The notes beneath the pieces were generated by a model. That model was not told where the DNA came from and searched no databases. It was given only the letters and a program-made list of their open reading frames with translations. Of a stretch of 64,000 bases of DNA, positions 1-8,169 are shown piece after piece. Each line of letters begins with the position of its first letter. The first letter of the stretch is position 1. Origin of the DNA: an uncultured Ectothiorhodospiraceae bacterium (GTDB taxonomy: Bacteria > Pseudomonadota > Gammaproteobacteria > UBA9214); the NCBI GenBank assembly GCA_947258545.1, contig CAMYJI010000001.1:1-64000 (forward strand), read 5' to 3'. Position numbers and translations under genes: made by a program.

Positions 1-408
1 CCGCTAGAGACTGATCCCAATGATCCCTTGTTGAAAGCGGCGATGGATCATGCCAGGTCATCTATCGACCAGTTCAGAGAGCTTTTCAAGACCTATCCTG
101 ATGATGCCTTTGTGAAGCTTAACTTTGTCAGCAACACGGGTACAGTTGAGCACCTGGGTGCCCACGTCGAAAAGATCGAAGGCGAGGATATTCATGTGCT
201 GCTGGTTACTCCACCGGTAACCCATGAAGGGCACCTTGATCGGCAGTATATATGCACGTTTGAAGATATTGAAGATTGGCAGGTTACGGATATCGAGGGC
301 AATATTTATGGTGGCTTTACACAGAGAGCTATGTTTGATATTGCCCGGAAGCAAGGTGTCAAGATTCCGAAGAAATTGCTCGATATGGAGCGTCAGTATG
401 TTAAATGA
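1..408 (+). CDS. DUF2314 domain protein, 5' end cut by window edge
   Basis: The reading frame is open to base 1, so the gene begins outside the window; an in-frame TTG at 28 is the first visible start candidate but probably not the real one. The visible 136 residues run from a DPNDPLLKAAMDHA segment into a compact alpha/beta domain with an AHVEKIEGEDIHVLLVTPP stretch and a ..EDIEDWQVTDIEGNIYGGFT tail. This order (helical start, hydrophobic strand pair, acidic 'DW.V' segment) is what I associate with DUF2314 (YegJ-like) proteins, small soluble proteins of unknown function often found in accessory regions. No signal peptide is visible in the part present. It lies 43 bases upstream of another small accessory gene on the same strand. 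Confidence 0.65.
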   Translation, partial: PLETDPNDPLLKAAMDHARSSIDQFRELFKTYPDDAFVKLNFVSNTGTVEHLGAHVEKIEGEDIHVLLVTPPVTHEGHLDRQYICTFEDIEDWQVTDIEGNIYGGFTQRAMFDIARKQGVKIPKKLLDMERQYVK

Positions 409-451
409 TAACAAGACGCTGTGCTGCTGATTTACCGGAGAGCGCGACGTT

Positions 452-889
452 ATGCATTTTAAAGCGATGATACAGATCCTATTGTGGGCGTTGCTATTGG
501 TCATAGCGGAATCATCAACTGCAGAAATATACAAATGGGTAGATGATCAGGGGAAGGTACACTTTAGCGATAAAAAGCCGGGGAACCAGGACGCTGAAAG
601 GCTAGAAGTAAGAGTAAACACCTATAAAAGTGTCAGCTATAACACTTCAATATTCGATACAGGCAAGAATGTGGTCATGTATTCAGCGAGTTGGTGTGGC
701 TCCTGCAAAAAGGCCAGAAAATATTTTCAGAAGGAGAGAATTCCATTTACAGAATATGATATTGAGAAGGATTCGAAAGGGAAGCGGCAGTATAAGAAGT
801 TGGGGGCTCGCGGTGTCCCGGTAATTCTCGTCGGTAAAAAACGAATGAATGGTTTTAGTGAACGGGGCTTTGAGCGTCTCTATAAGTAG
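452..889 (+). CDS. Exported DUF4124-glutaredoxin fusion protein
   Basis: A 145-residue protein with an N-terminal signal peptide (hydrophobic residues about 6-20, cleavage near SSTA/EIY). Residues 25-42 (IYKWVDDQGKVHFSDKKP) are a DUF4124 motif, typical of gammaproteobacterial envelope proteins. From about residue 70 a glutaredoxin-like fold follows: a VVMYSASWCGSCKKAR segment with a CxxC redox pair (CGSC), then a cis-proline loop (GVPVILV) and a C-terminal GF.ERGFERL helix. The expected role is thiol-disulfide exchange in the periplasm, but the partner is unknown. ATG 452 follows a GGAGAG ribosome site. CGSC rather than CPYC suggests a non-classical redox potential; that is inference. Confidence 0.8.
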   Translation: MHFKAMIQILLWALLLVIAESSTAEIYKWVDDQGKVHFSDKKPGNQDAERLEVRVNTYKSVSYNTSIFDTGKNVVMYSASWCGSCKKARKYFQKERIPFTEYDIEKDSKGKRQYKKLGARGVPVILVGKKRMNGFSERGFERLYK

Positions 890-969
890 ATCATGCATGA
901 AACATATCGAGCCGTTCGCTGCACTCGCGCGGTCAAGTGCCGCTTAATAAAGCATGATGCAACAAGAAT

Positions 970-1597
970 ATGACCAAGCGTAGCTTTAAAAAGGGAGTAC
1001 TGGTAGGCGCAGGAATTGTAATTGTAATGCTTGTGATGCTTTTCTTTGCGATGCCCTATATCTACCTGTATAGCGAGAACAGTAATTTCAGGGAATTGCG
1101 AGAAAAGTCCAAACTGGATTGCGCTAAAATGCCGTTACATTGTGGTTCGCGATGAGCGTATTGAAGCAATATCGAAATACGCCAGGAGTGGCAAGGACCT
1201 GGAGTTAACAGACAACTGGGGAAAAACAGCCTTATCATGGGCGCTTAATAGAGAAAAATACCCTATGGTGAACACGCTGCTTGCATCAGGAGCAAACCCA
1301 AATACAAAGGATGAAGAAGGGAGGTCCATTCTTTATCAGGCTATTTTACGAGAGAAATATGATATTGCTGATGCACTGCTGGCGCATGGGGCAGATATCA
1401 ATATGTTAAGTGGCAATGAATACCCGGAAACAGTGCTTCACTTTTGTGTCATGAAGAACAGGCTGGAATGCGATCAATATTTAATAGCGCATGGTGCAAA
1501 TAAGCATCTTGAGGACTCATTTGGTTACACGGTCTTCGATAGAGTGAAGACTCATAAGCACATCAGTAAAGAAATTGGTGAAGCTTTAAAAAAATAA
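970..1597 (+). pseudogene. Membrane-anchored ankyrin-repeat protein, frameshifted
   Basis: The first frame (970-1155) gives an N-terminal membrane anchor (residues about 10-34, VGAGIVIVMLVMLFFAMPY) and ends with a TGA at 1153. The next frame then continues without a break to 1597 with at least three ankyrin-type units: DNWGKTALSWALNREKYPMVNTLLASGANPN, a second DEEGRSILYQAILREKYDIADALLAHGADIN unit described here by its repeat positions about 1303-1400, and a third degenerate unit. Removing one T in the TT at 1146-1147 would join CG to RDERIEAI and restore a single protein of about 208 residues. Either a real +1 frameshift mutation or a sequence error; the intact downstream frame argues the event is recent. 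The 3' third of the gene is duplicated at 4462-4656. Confidence 0.7.
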
Positions 1598-1763
1598 TGC
1601 ATCACAAGGGCGCTAGCGGGGACACATTAACTGTAGTAGTACAGATTTGATTTGACAGACAGTGTCTGGATGTAAGTCCAGATTCCACTTCAACCCTGTT
1701 TTTTAGCCGGCTCTTATATTAGCAATTACTAAACGGGGAAGAACGACCCATACCGGATGTTTT
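1402..1763 (+). repeat. Direct repeat copy 1 (about 360 bp)
   Basis: This stretch matches 4461-4822 at a constant offset of 3059 bases with no indel and only scattered substitutions. It starts exactly at the TATGTTAAG inside the ankyrin gene, includes the last 64 codons and about 165 bases of downstream non-coding DNA, and fades after GAACGACCCAT at 1741-1751. The non-coding half contains a small hairpin TCTGGA-TGTAAG-TCCAGA (1665-1682) preserved in both copies. The two copies flank the sugar-dehydrogenase gene. Confidence 0.9.
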
Positions 1764-2152
1764 AGGTCTTGGTTTAAATGTCGTGAAGGCAGCGGAAAGC
1801 AGTCATCTAGAAGTTTCGTACATTTCCAGGGAAAGGAGACATCGGTTCCAACGTGTCTGTTGCCGGAAAGCCGGGCGCCACCTGCCGACCTGTCTGGCTG
1901 ACACCATCAAATCCTTCACCCCATTCCCATGGCAATGACCCAAAGGGAGCACCAGGATATCGGTTGGCCTGACGGCCGGGATGGGTAAGATAAGGTATGG
2001 TTTCGATGCGGATCTTTGCAGGTGGCGGTGAGGATAGAAGGTTCGGGTACGGCAGCAGTGGGTCAGATCCCAGTATTTCTTAATAGTAGAGGAAACTGAG
2101 ATCTGACTCCGGTAATTTTCCTAATTTATCAAGGACACGCTGACGTCGCCTG
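1764..2152. other. Non-coding stretch with imperfect inverted repeat
   Basis: No credible gene is visible here. Both strands are broken by stops and none of the short translations resembles a known family; a degenerate mobile-element remnant is possible but cannot be shown. The only structure I see is an imperfect inverted repeat, GGGTCAGATCCCAG at 2060-2073 against CTGAGATCTGACTCC at 2096-2110, with a 22-base AT-rich loop. It lies 43 bases beyond the stop of the minus-strand sugar dehydrogenase and resembles the better inverted repeat at 4384-4458 on the other side of that gene. Confidence 0.5.
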
Positions 2153-4033
2153 TCAGCGAATTTGTCCGCGAATCTCACCCGGGCGGTTTTCTACCGTGTG
2201 GACATTCACATAGGTGTTGCCGTTCAGTATCTCGTCGACGAGATTGTCGAGAGACATCCCCATTAACGGCCCCACCAGATCATCAACAGTGGCTGTTCCC
2301 TGGGCCAGTATGCCATTCAGTGTCACCCCTGGGTTGGGGATAAAGGGGCCGTCGCTCAGGAAACCTGCCGTATCTGGAACCATGCTCAACACAATGGGGC
2401 CGTTGGCACCAGCGGGAGCGTTATGAATGTGTGCTCCGATAACATTCTCGATATTGGCCACGATCACCGTATACTCAAGTGCGGTCCCGTCTTTATTGAG
2501 CTGGAAGATGGCCTGTCCCTGGGCGCGAGTGTCAACCGAGGTGGGTACCTGACTACGACCGCGCAGGTGGGTTATAAAGTTGTGCACCTTTGTCGCACTG
2601 GAGTCGGTATTTGACTCGGAGCCGCGCGCAAGTCTCAGAACAATGCCGGTGTCGCCGAATGGCACACCTGTCATATTGCCAAGCACATAGAGTTCGCCAT
2701 TTGCATCCTGGCCGAAACCGAGCAATGACAAGCCCAGCTCGTCCGGACCAGCCAGCCTAAACTCGGAGATCTTGCTGGTTTTGATGCTACCCGTCTTGAC
2801 GATGTCCTTCTTGCTCAGAAAAAACAGGCGGCCGTTGTTACCAAAGAACACCCGCGTAAAGTCGCCGAAAACGTAGCGCCCGCGCAAGCTCGGGATATCG
2901 TTGCCGCGGTACACAAACCCGCCTACGATCGCGATGCCTTCATCGTGGTCATATTGGGCCACCGGATCGATCAGGTCGGGCGGTCCGCAGGAGGCATCGT
3001 CCGTGACGAAGCCAGGGTCGGCTCCATTCGGATCAAAACAAAAAGACCCTTCCTTGATTCGCCAGCCATAGTTTCCACCGGCCACGACCACATCAACTTC
3101 TTCAATGTCATTTTGCCCGACGTCAGCGGCGTAGAGGTCACCCGTCTCCTTATCGAATGAGATACGGAACGGATTGCGGAAACCCCAGGCGAAGATCTCG
3201 TCACAAACACCGTCAGCACATCCCGCCTCGCCACCGAAGGGACCGGCTCCGCCTGGGAAGAACGGGTTGTCCGCGGGTACGCCGTACTCACTATTAGCCG
3301 AGTTGTTTCCGAGCGGATCGATGCGCAGAATATTCCCCAGGATGTTAGCAGGATTCTGGCCGTTACCCTGCAGGCTGTGACCGACGCCCTGGTCATCCGC
3401 CGCCCCTCCATCGCCTAGCGCAATGTAGAGATGGTGGTCCGGACCAAAGCTGATCGCCCCGCCATTATGGTTGAAGTTAGGCTGCTCGATTTGCAGCAGC
3501 ACGCGGCGGGAGATGGGATCGACAACCGAAGCCTGATCCGCTGGATTGGGTACTTGCCACTCCGTGATGACACTTTCATGGTTTGCTGCTGCAGCTTCCG
3601 GTGCGTGAAAGTCCGGTGTGCCCGTTGCGGGTTCGGATGTGTAGGTGTAAAGCAAGCCATTGTTTTGGAAGTCGGGATGAAACACCACGCCCAGCAGCCC
3701 GCGTTCATCGAATGAGCCAGGACCAAACGCACCCAGTGGCACCAGCAGGACGCTGAGATCAGCGAAAACGACCTTGTTGCCTGTCGTTAGGTCAATAGCC
3801 CAGAGTATGCCGTCCTGGTCAGTTACAAACAGCCGGTCCGGATGGCCTGGCGCGGACGTTCCCCAGTTCGGGGCAGTGAGACCGGTGGCCACCGGCTCCA
3901 GGTTCACATTGACACCCGCTTGTTTAATTGATTCAGAAATGGGATCAATTAGTTGAGTTGCGCCGAGTGGTAGCGAAACCAGCAGCAGGGATAACATCAC
4001 TGCTGATAGAAAATGTCTTATTGCGTATCGCAT
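2153..4033 (-). CDS. PQQ-dependent sugar dehydrogenase-like protein with CHRD domain
   Basis: A 626-residue exported protein. Signal peptide at residues 1-25 (LSAVMLSLLLVSLPLGATQ). Residues about 45-460 are a six-bladed glucose/sorbosone dehydrogenase (GSDH) propeller: RGLLGVVFHPDF, NHNGGAISFGPDHHLYIALGDGG, WGFRNPFRISFD and GGNYGWRIKEG are the family's usual blade motifs, with the loop H and GDGG region near the PQQ/Ca site. Residues about 490-626 are a CHRD domain (FITHLRGRSQVP..., AHIHNAPAGANGPI..., NVHTVENRPGEIRGQI). Soluble aldose dehydrogenases of this class oxidise sugars in the periplasm with PQQ; the CHRD part is an extracellular beta domain of unknown binding role. No PQQ synthesis genes are in the window. 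The gene stands alone between two direct repeats. Confidence 0.85.
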   Translation of the reverse strand: MRYAIRHFLSAVMLSLLLVSLPLGATQLIDPISESIKQAGVNVNLEPVATGLTAPNWGTSAPGHPDRLFVTDQDGILWAIDLTTGNKVVFADLSVLLVPLGAFGPGSFDERGLLGVVFHPDFQNNGLLYTYTSEPATGTPDFHAPEAAAANHESVITEWQVPNPADQASVVDPISRRVLLQIEQPNFNHNGGAISFGPDHHLYIALGDGGAADDQGVGHSLQGNGQNPANILGNILRIDPLGNNSANSEYGVPADNPFFPGGAGPFGGEAGCADGVCDEIFAWGFRNPFRISFDKETGDLYAADVGQNDIEEVDVVVAGGNYGWRIKEGSFCFDPNGADPGFVTDDASCGPPDLIDPVAQYDHDEGIAIVGGFVYRGNDIPSLRGRYVFGDFTRVFFGNNGRLFFLSKKDIVKTGSIKTSKISEFRLAGPDELGLSLLGFGQDANGELYVLGNMTGVPFGDTGIVLRLARGSESNTDSSATKVHNFITHLRGRSQVPTSVDTRAQGQAIFQLNKDGTALEYTVIVANIENVIGAHIHNAPAGANGPIVLSMVPDTAGFLSDGPFIPNPGVTLNGILAQGTATVDDLVGPLMGMSLDNLVDEILNGNTYVNVHTVENRPGEIRGQIR

Positions 4034-4383
4034 AGGATCTCCTCCTCCATAATCACATCAGGAGCTCATTGATGGTTTTTCAATGACGGTTCTTGCTGGA
4101 AGCTCGCATTTCTTTAATTTTCCTTGCAAAGTTGCTTCGGTACGGGGTTGTCATCGTGATACCAGTAAAGCAGCAATTATTGCGCACCGCATATGTGGAT
4201 ATTCGCAACACTGCCCGGCAGGAAAGTGAACTCCGGGTTTCTGCCTATATATGTATAGTCGATAGTTACTCGGTGCGCGACTTTATTCTCGGGAGGTGTA
4301 CCAGGAAAAATAAAAGCCCTTATCCCAGCATATAAGGGTAATTGACAATCTGTTCGCCTAACTTCTCGCACAGATCACTACGT
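4034..4383. other. Intergenic region upstream of the sugar dehydrogenase gene
   Basis: This stretch contains the presumed promoter of the minus-strand gene at 2153-4033 but no motif I can name. An 80-codon plus-strand frame (4093-4335) lacks a ribosome site and any family resemblance and is not called. A small hairpin CCCTTAT/ATAAGGG lies at about 4317-4338. Confidence 0.4.
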
Positions 4384-4458
4384 GAGAATGAGGGTCAGAC
4401 CACGGTTTATCAGTTTATTGACTCTGCAACGTGAAAACGTGGTCTGTCCCTCATTCTC
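4384..4458. repeat. REP/MITE-like 75-bp inverted repeat
   Basis: Left arm 4384-4404 and right arm 4438-4458 are reverse complements at 20 of 21 positions, around a 33-base AT-rich loop. The arm reads GAGAATGAGGGTCAGACCACG-like in its core (GGGTCAGACC). Short palindromes with a GGTCAGACC/GGTCTGACC core recur in many gammaproteobacterial intergenic regions and are often moved by REP-associated tyrosine transposases; no such transposase is in the window. The right arm ends two bases before direct repeat copy 2 begins. Confidence 0.75.
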
Positions 4459-4460
4459 CT

Positions 4461-4822
4461 TATGTTAAGTGCCAATGAATACCCGGAAACCGTGCTTCAC
4501 TTTTGTGTCATGAAGAACAGGCTGGAATGCGTCCAGTATTTAATAGCGCATAGTGCAAATAAACATCTTGAAGACTCATTTGGTTACACGGTCTTCGATA
4601 GAGTGAAGACTCATAAGCATACCAGTAAAGAAATTGGTGAAGCTTTAAAAAAATAATGCATCACAAGGGTGCTAGCGGGGACACATTAACTGTAGTAGTA
4701 CAGATTAGATTTGACAGACAGTGTCTGGATGTAAGTCCAGATTCCACCCCAACCCGGTCCTTTAGCCGACTCTTATATTCGAAATTACTAAACGGGGAAG
4801 AACGACCCATTCCGGTCGTTTA
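4461..4822 (+). repeat. Direct repeat copy 2 (about 360 bp)
   Basis: This is the second copy of 1402-1763, collinear at an offset of 3059. It begins immediately after the 4384-4458 palindrome and carries the last 64 codons of the ankyrin gene plus the same downstream DNA. Differences are single substitutions (for example CGATCAA to CGTCCAG in the coding part), so the copies have diverged slightly since duplication. Confidence 0.9.
4462..4656 (+). pseudogene. Duplicated 3' fragment of the ankyrin-repeat gene
   Basis: The 64 codons here correspond to the C-terminus of the ankyrin gene at 970-1597 (NEYPETVLHFCVMKNRLEC..., EDSFGYTVFDRVKTHKH...), keeping the stop codon and differing at only a few residues. 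There is no membrane anchor, no complete ankyrin pair and no convincing ribosome-binding site before the ATG at 4462, so it is best read as a gene fragment left by the duplication. Confidence 0.8.
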
Positions 4823-4955
4823 GCTACCTCTAATATATCAAATCATTTAACAAGGACTTCAGGCCCTTTCTGGTCATTAATATCTTAAGAATGCGACGAC
4901 TAATAAGTTGCAGTTTTGCTTTGGCTGGCAAAGATAAACTAATCAGGCCGTACAC

Positions 4956-4969
4956 TTGATCTTGATCAA
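4956..4969 (+). promoter_or_regulatory. FNR/Anr-type box
   Basis: TTGATCTTGATCAA is a perfect match to the FNR/Anr half-sites TTGAT-N4-ATCAA. Its centre is 4962.5; a start site about 41 bases downstream would use a weak TAGTAA -10 element at 4991-4996, giving a class II activated promoter about 50 bases before the ATG of the next gene. The implied control is oxygen-responsive activation. The FNR-type regulator gene is not in the window. Confidence 0.65.
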
Positions 4970-5055
4970 CAAAACTCCCGCAATATGTACTAGTAAATTT
5001 ATATATGCAATGAAGTTATCTCGGGGCAGGATTACAGAATAAATGGAGGGGCATC

Positions 5056-7014
5056 ATGAAGGGATCACATCTATTGATTACCGAGGGAACAGCAATAAAG
5101 TCCCTATGGGGACTAATATTCATGTCGTTTGTCTCTGCTGCAACGGTCTCCGCATCCCCACCACCACTATTCACCGACGGTGCCGATGACGCCGAAGCAG
5201 AAGCACTGGTTCGTCCATTACCCGCTGCGGCGTTAATGGCGCACGACGCGGCAACATCGGGCGCGGTGATCAGCGGTGGTCCATCAGCCCCCGTGATCAA
5301 AAACCTTTTCCCCGCAGGACGCGGTGAACGCTATTCAGAAAATGCCACCACTGACGTATGGGCCCTTGGTAACTACGCCTATACCGGGACCTTTAATAGT
5401 CCCTGCGGGGGTGATCCGGAAGCCGGAATTTGGATCTGGGACGTCTACAACAAGAATAGACCGGCGTTTACCGGAGTGATTTCCTCGCCGGTGGGAAGCC
5501 GCTCGAACGATGTGAAAGTCGCGTCCATGAACGCGGGTGATATTCTCGTTCATTCCAACGAGTCCTGTGCCGGAGGGCCGGGTGGCTTCGAAATTTGGAA
5601 CGTAGTCGATCCTGCTAACCCCGTGTATCTTGCGAGTGTACGCCTTGACGAGCTGAATCCGATATCTGACCTCCTGTTTGGCGGCCTTACCGATGTCGGT
5701 GTACATAACCTGTGGTTGTTCACGCAGGGCGAACGCGATTATGTTGCGGTTGTGGCAGAATCAGCGTTTGATAACTTTCGGATCTACGACCTCACCGATC
5801 CATCCAATCCGGTGCTGACCAGCGCTTGGGGTGCAGAGGAACTCTTCGATCCGGGGGTTGGCGACGAAACGACTGATACCGCACGAGTCCTGAACGCAGT
5901 GCTCTGGCTCACAGACGGCTTCGGCGCATCACGGAACCGGTTTCTTAATGATGTTACCGTCAACGCCGATGGTACCAGGGCCTATCTGAGCAACTGGGAT
6001 GCGGGCCTAGTGTTACTCGACATCAGTGATCCCGCAGCCCCTTCACCGGTATCGGTGGCACTCGATCCCGATAATGGTTCACTCGATGGTGAGGTTAACA
6101 GTCACGCTGCCTGGCCGAGCGAGGATGGAACCATAGTTGTTGAGATGGAGGAAGATTTCTCGACTTTTACCTTTAACCTTTCCATTGATGATGGTCCAAA
6201 CGCGGGGGACTACCCCGCGCAAGAGGGCGCCTTCACGACCTCGCTTGCCAGTTTACCGGGAGGGCAGTTCAGTGGTCTTGTCACCTATGTGGGAGATACC
6301 TGTCTTGGTTCGGTGCCTCCTGCTACCTTAAGTAGCGAAGTAGCTCTGATTCAGCGTGGCATATGCCGTTTCGACGTGAAGGCGACCAATGTGATCAATG
6401 CGGGGTATGCGGCGATGGTAGTATTTAATGATGCCGCACGCGGTGACGCCCTGGTTAGAATGGGGGGTGACCCGCGCGACATCCCGGGGATCTTTGTAGG
6501 CCATTCCACGGGACTTGCCGTCATGAACGTAGCCACTGCTGGAGATCTTGTGATCGGGAACCTCGGCGCGAGTGTGACAGCGGAGAGCGTCCCCGATGCG
6601 TGGGGTGGTGTGAGGATATGGGATTACTCTGATCCGGCAAATCCGGTGTTGGCATCTACCTTTCATACTGTATGCAGTGCCAACCCTGTCGATCCAAGCT
6701 GCGACCCGTCGGGTACTTACTCGGCAAACAACGTGCTCGTCGAGACTGCCGGCAATCAAACCAAGGCATATATTTCCTGGTACTGGGATGGCATGCTGGT
6801 CGTTGACGTCACAGACCCGTACAACCCGGTTGAGATCGCGCGTTTCTTTGACAACTCGACGAACTTCCTTGCGGCAAACGGCGGTCGTCCGCATGACTTC
6901 TGGGGTGTGTACAAGCAAGTCAACTCGCCTTGGATCTTTGGCTCCGACCGCAATGGTGGATTGTACGTCTTCAAGGAATTCGGCCAAGGTTCAGAAAAAA
7001 AGGGAAATAAATAG
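5056..7014 (+). CDS. Secreted LVIVD-repeat protein with inserted PA domain
   Basis: A 652-residue protein with an N-terminal hydrophobic segment (residues about 16-35, ending VSAS) that is likely a signal peptide. Repeated '.IWDV/EIWNVVDPANPV/RIYDLTDPSNPV/LLDISDPAAPSPV/RIWDYSDPANPV/VVDVTDPYNPV' units, each about 50-100 residues apart, are LVIVD-type beta-propeller blades found in cell-surface proteins. Between about residues 395 and 510 a protease-associated (PA) domain is inserted (ALIQRGICRFDVKATNVINAGYAAMVVFND, described by its core ALIQRGICRFDVK and AGYAAMVVFND). The protein is probably a periplasmic or extracellular binding scaffold; no catalytic residues are recognised. AGGGG precedes ATG 5056 and a perfect FNR box lies 87 bases upstream, so expression may be anaerobically induced. 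Confidence 0.75.
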   Translation: MKGSHLLITEGTAIKSLWGLIFMSFVSAATVSASPPPLFTDGADDAEAEALVRPLPAAALMAHDAATSGAVISGGPSAPVIKNLFPAGRGERYSENATTDVWALGNYAYTGTFNSPCGGDPEAGIWIWDVYNKNRPAFTGVISSPVGSRSNDVKVASMNAGDILVHSNESCAGGPGGFEIWNVVDPANPVYLASVRLDELNPISDLLFGGLTDVGVHNLWLFTQGERDYVAVVAESAFDNFRIYDLTDPSNPVLTSAWGAEELFDPGVGDETTDTARVLNAVLWLTDGFGASRNRFLNDVTVNADGTRAYLSNWDAGLVLLDISDPAAPSPVSVALDPDNGSLDGEVNSHAAWPSEDGTIVVEMEEDFSTFTFNLSIDDGPNAGDYPAQEGAFTTSLASLPGGQFSGLVTYVGDTCLGSVPPATLSSEVALIQRGICRFDVKATNVINAGYAAMVVFNDAARGDALVRMGGDPRDIPGIFVGHSTGLAVMNVATAGDLVIGNLGASVTAESVPDAWGGVRIWDYSDPANPVLASTFHTVCSANPVDPSCDPSGTYSANNVLVETAGNQTKAYISWYWDGMLVVDVTDPYNPVEIARFFDNSTNFLAANGGRPHDFWGVYKQVNSPWIFGSDRNGGLYVFKEFGQGSEKKGNK

Positions 7015-7050
7015 GAGGGAGGCAAAAACCAGAGCATGAGTAGAAGCACA

Positions 7051-7190
7051 GATCATCTCGATCTCTTTGTTTAGCGATACGCATTGATTTTCGTGTCGCG
7101 TGACAATTGTTTCTTACGCAGTTCAAAGAGAGATGATCGCCTAATTATTGCAGCGGCGGCCTTCAGTTTGAGGGTCGCCGTTTGCATTTG
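7051..7190 (+). terminator. Probable terminator region after the LVIVD-repeat gene
   Basis: Two inverted repeats follow the stop at 7014. The first pairs GATCATCTC...TCTCTTTG (7051-7069) with CAAAGAGAGATGATC (7124-7138), with a four-base bulge. The second is a short GC-rich hairpin, CGGCGGCC (7154-7161) with GGGTCGCCG (7172-7180), followed by TTTGCATTTG. The second resembles a Rho-independent terminator with a weak T-run. The rest of 7191-7493 shows no gene or motif. Confidence 0.4.
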
Positions 7191-7493
7191 TTGTTCAATG
7201 ACCGTTCTTGCGCGCATTTCTGCCGTTCGCCGGCCGGATGGGAAGGACAATTAATGGCCGGTTATCCCCGTACAAGAACACCGCATCAGCGGGACATTCT
7301 GGTTCCTGGGAACGGCAACTCTTTGCGGTCTACGGTCATTCATGCAAGTGAGTGAGGCTCACTATGATCAGACATGCCTGTCAGATCTAATACCGACTAT
7401 TACACATTACCGCAGCACTCACTCAGTTCGTACTACGGCAATGTGCCTGTTCGCGCATGCGTGGCCCTACATCGGAGTCGTTATAGTTAGACC

Positions 7494-8147
7494 CTATGCC
7501 GCGCCGGGCTTGCGCCCAATCGCTTCAGGGCTTTCAGGTGCCGTGCCTGCCCAGTGCGGGTCGGCACGCATTCGGTCGAAATAGGCATTCAGCCCGGGAT
7601 AGCCGGACCAGTCAAAGGGGATCATCTCCTTGAAAGCTTCGATGTTGATGATGGAATAATCGGCCAGTGTTATGCCATTACCGACCACATAATCACGACC
7701 GGACAGGTGGCCTTCCAGCACGGCTGCAAACTCGCTCAACGATTCCATGGCATCGTCGACGACGGGCTGGTTGGGTTCCTGTTTCATCAGCTGGACCTTG
7801 AGCACGGCCTGGTAGGCGATCGTGCCCAACGCGTTATTGAAGTGCGCCAGCTCCCAGCACTGCCAGCGGACGATATCCGCGCGGGTCTGTGGGTCTTGGG
7901 GAAACAGGGGATTACCCGGTACCTTGTCGGCCAGGTACTGCATAATGGCATTCGATTCCCAGAGCGTGAAATCGCCGTCGACCAGGGTGGGCACCCGGCC
8001 ATTCGGGTTCAGTGCGAGGAATTCGGGCCGGGTTAGATCCCCGGCGAAAAAATCCTGGTATTCGACATCAAGGTCAATGCCGAGACGGCTGGCGGTGGCC
8101 TGTACTTTGTGGCAGTTTCCGGATCCTACGACGGCATAGAGTTTCAT
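7494..8147 (-). CDS. Glutathione S-transferase family protein
   Basis: 217 residues, the usual GST length. The N-terminal thioredoxin-like domain (1-80) contains MKLYAVVGSGNCHKVQ with the catalytic-loop serine/asparagine near residues 9-11, a cis-proline GRVPTLV at about 52-58 and the glutathione-binding ESNAI at about 66-70. The C-terminal all-alpha domain follows, with the N-capping D-Y pair in LADYSI. It probably conjugates glutathione to electrophiles in the cytoplasm. The start at 8147 was chosen because AGGAGG lies seven bases upstream and the protein begins right at the GST fold; the frame extends upstream to 8357 but that part overlaps the regulator promoter. Divergent from the hxlR-type gene at 8245, whose operators lie between. 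Confidence 0.88.
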   Translation of the reverse strand: MKLYAVVGSGNCHKVQATASRLGIDLDVEYQDFFAGDLTRPEFLALNPNGRVPTLVDGDFTLWESNAIMQYLADKVPGNPLFPQDPQTRADIVRWQCWELAHFNNALGTIAYQAVLKVQLMKQEPNQPVVDDAMESLSEFAAVLEGHLSGRDYVVGNGITLADYSIINIEAFKEMIPFDWSGYPGLNAYFDRMRADPHWAGTAPESPEAIGRKPGAA

Positions 8148-8169
8148 GTGACCCCCTCCTGAATTTATG

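Noticed and set aside
409..454. attC-like site (TAACAAG...GCGACGTTATGC) after the DUF2314 gene
   Set aside because: The ATAAC/GTTAT ends pair, but the inner boxes do not, the interval is shorter than known attC sites, and no similar site follows the next genes; an integron cassette array is not supported.
4093..4335. 80-codon ORF upstream of the sugar dehydrogenase
   Set aside because: No ribosome site, no family resemblance, and it covers the likely promoter of the neighbouring gene.
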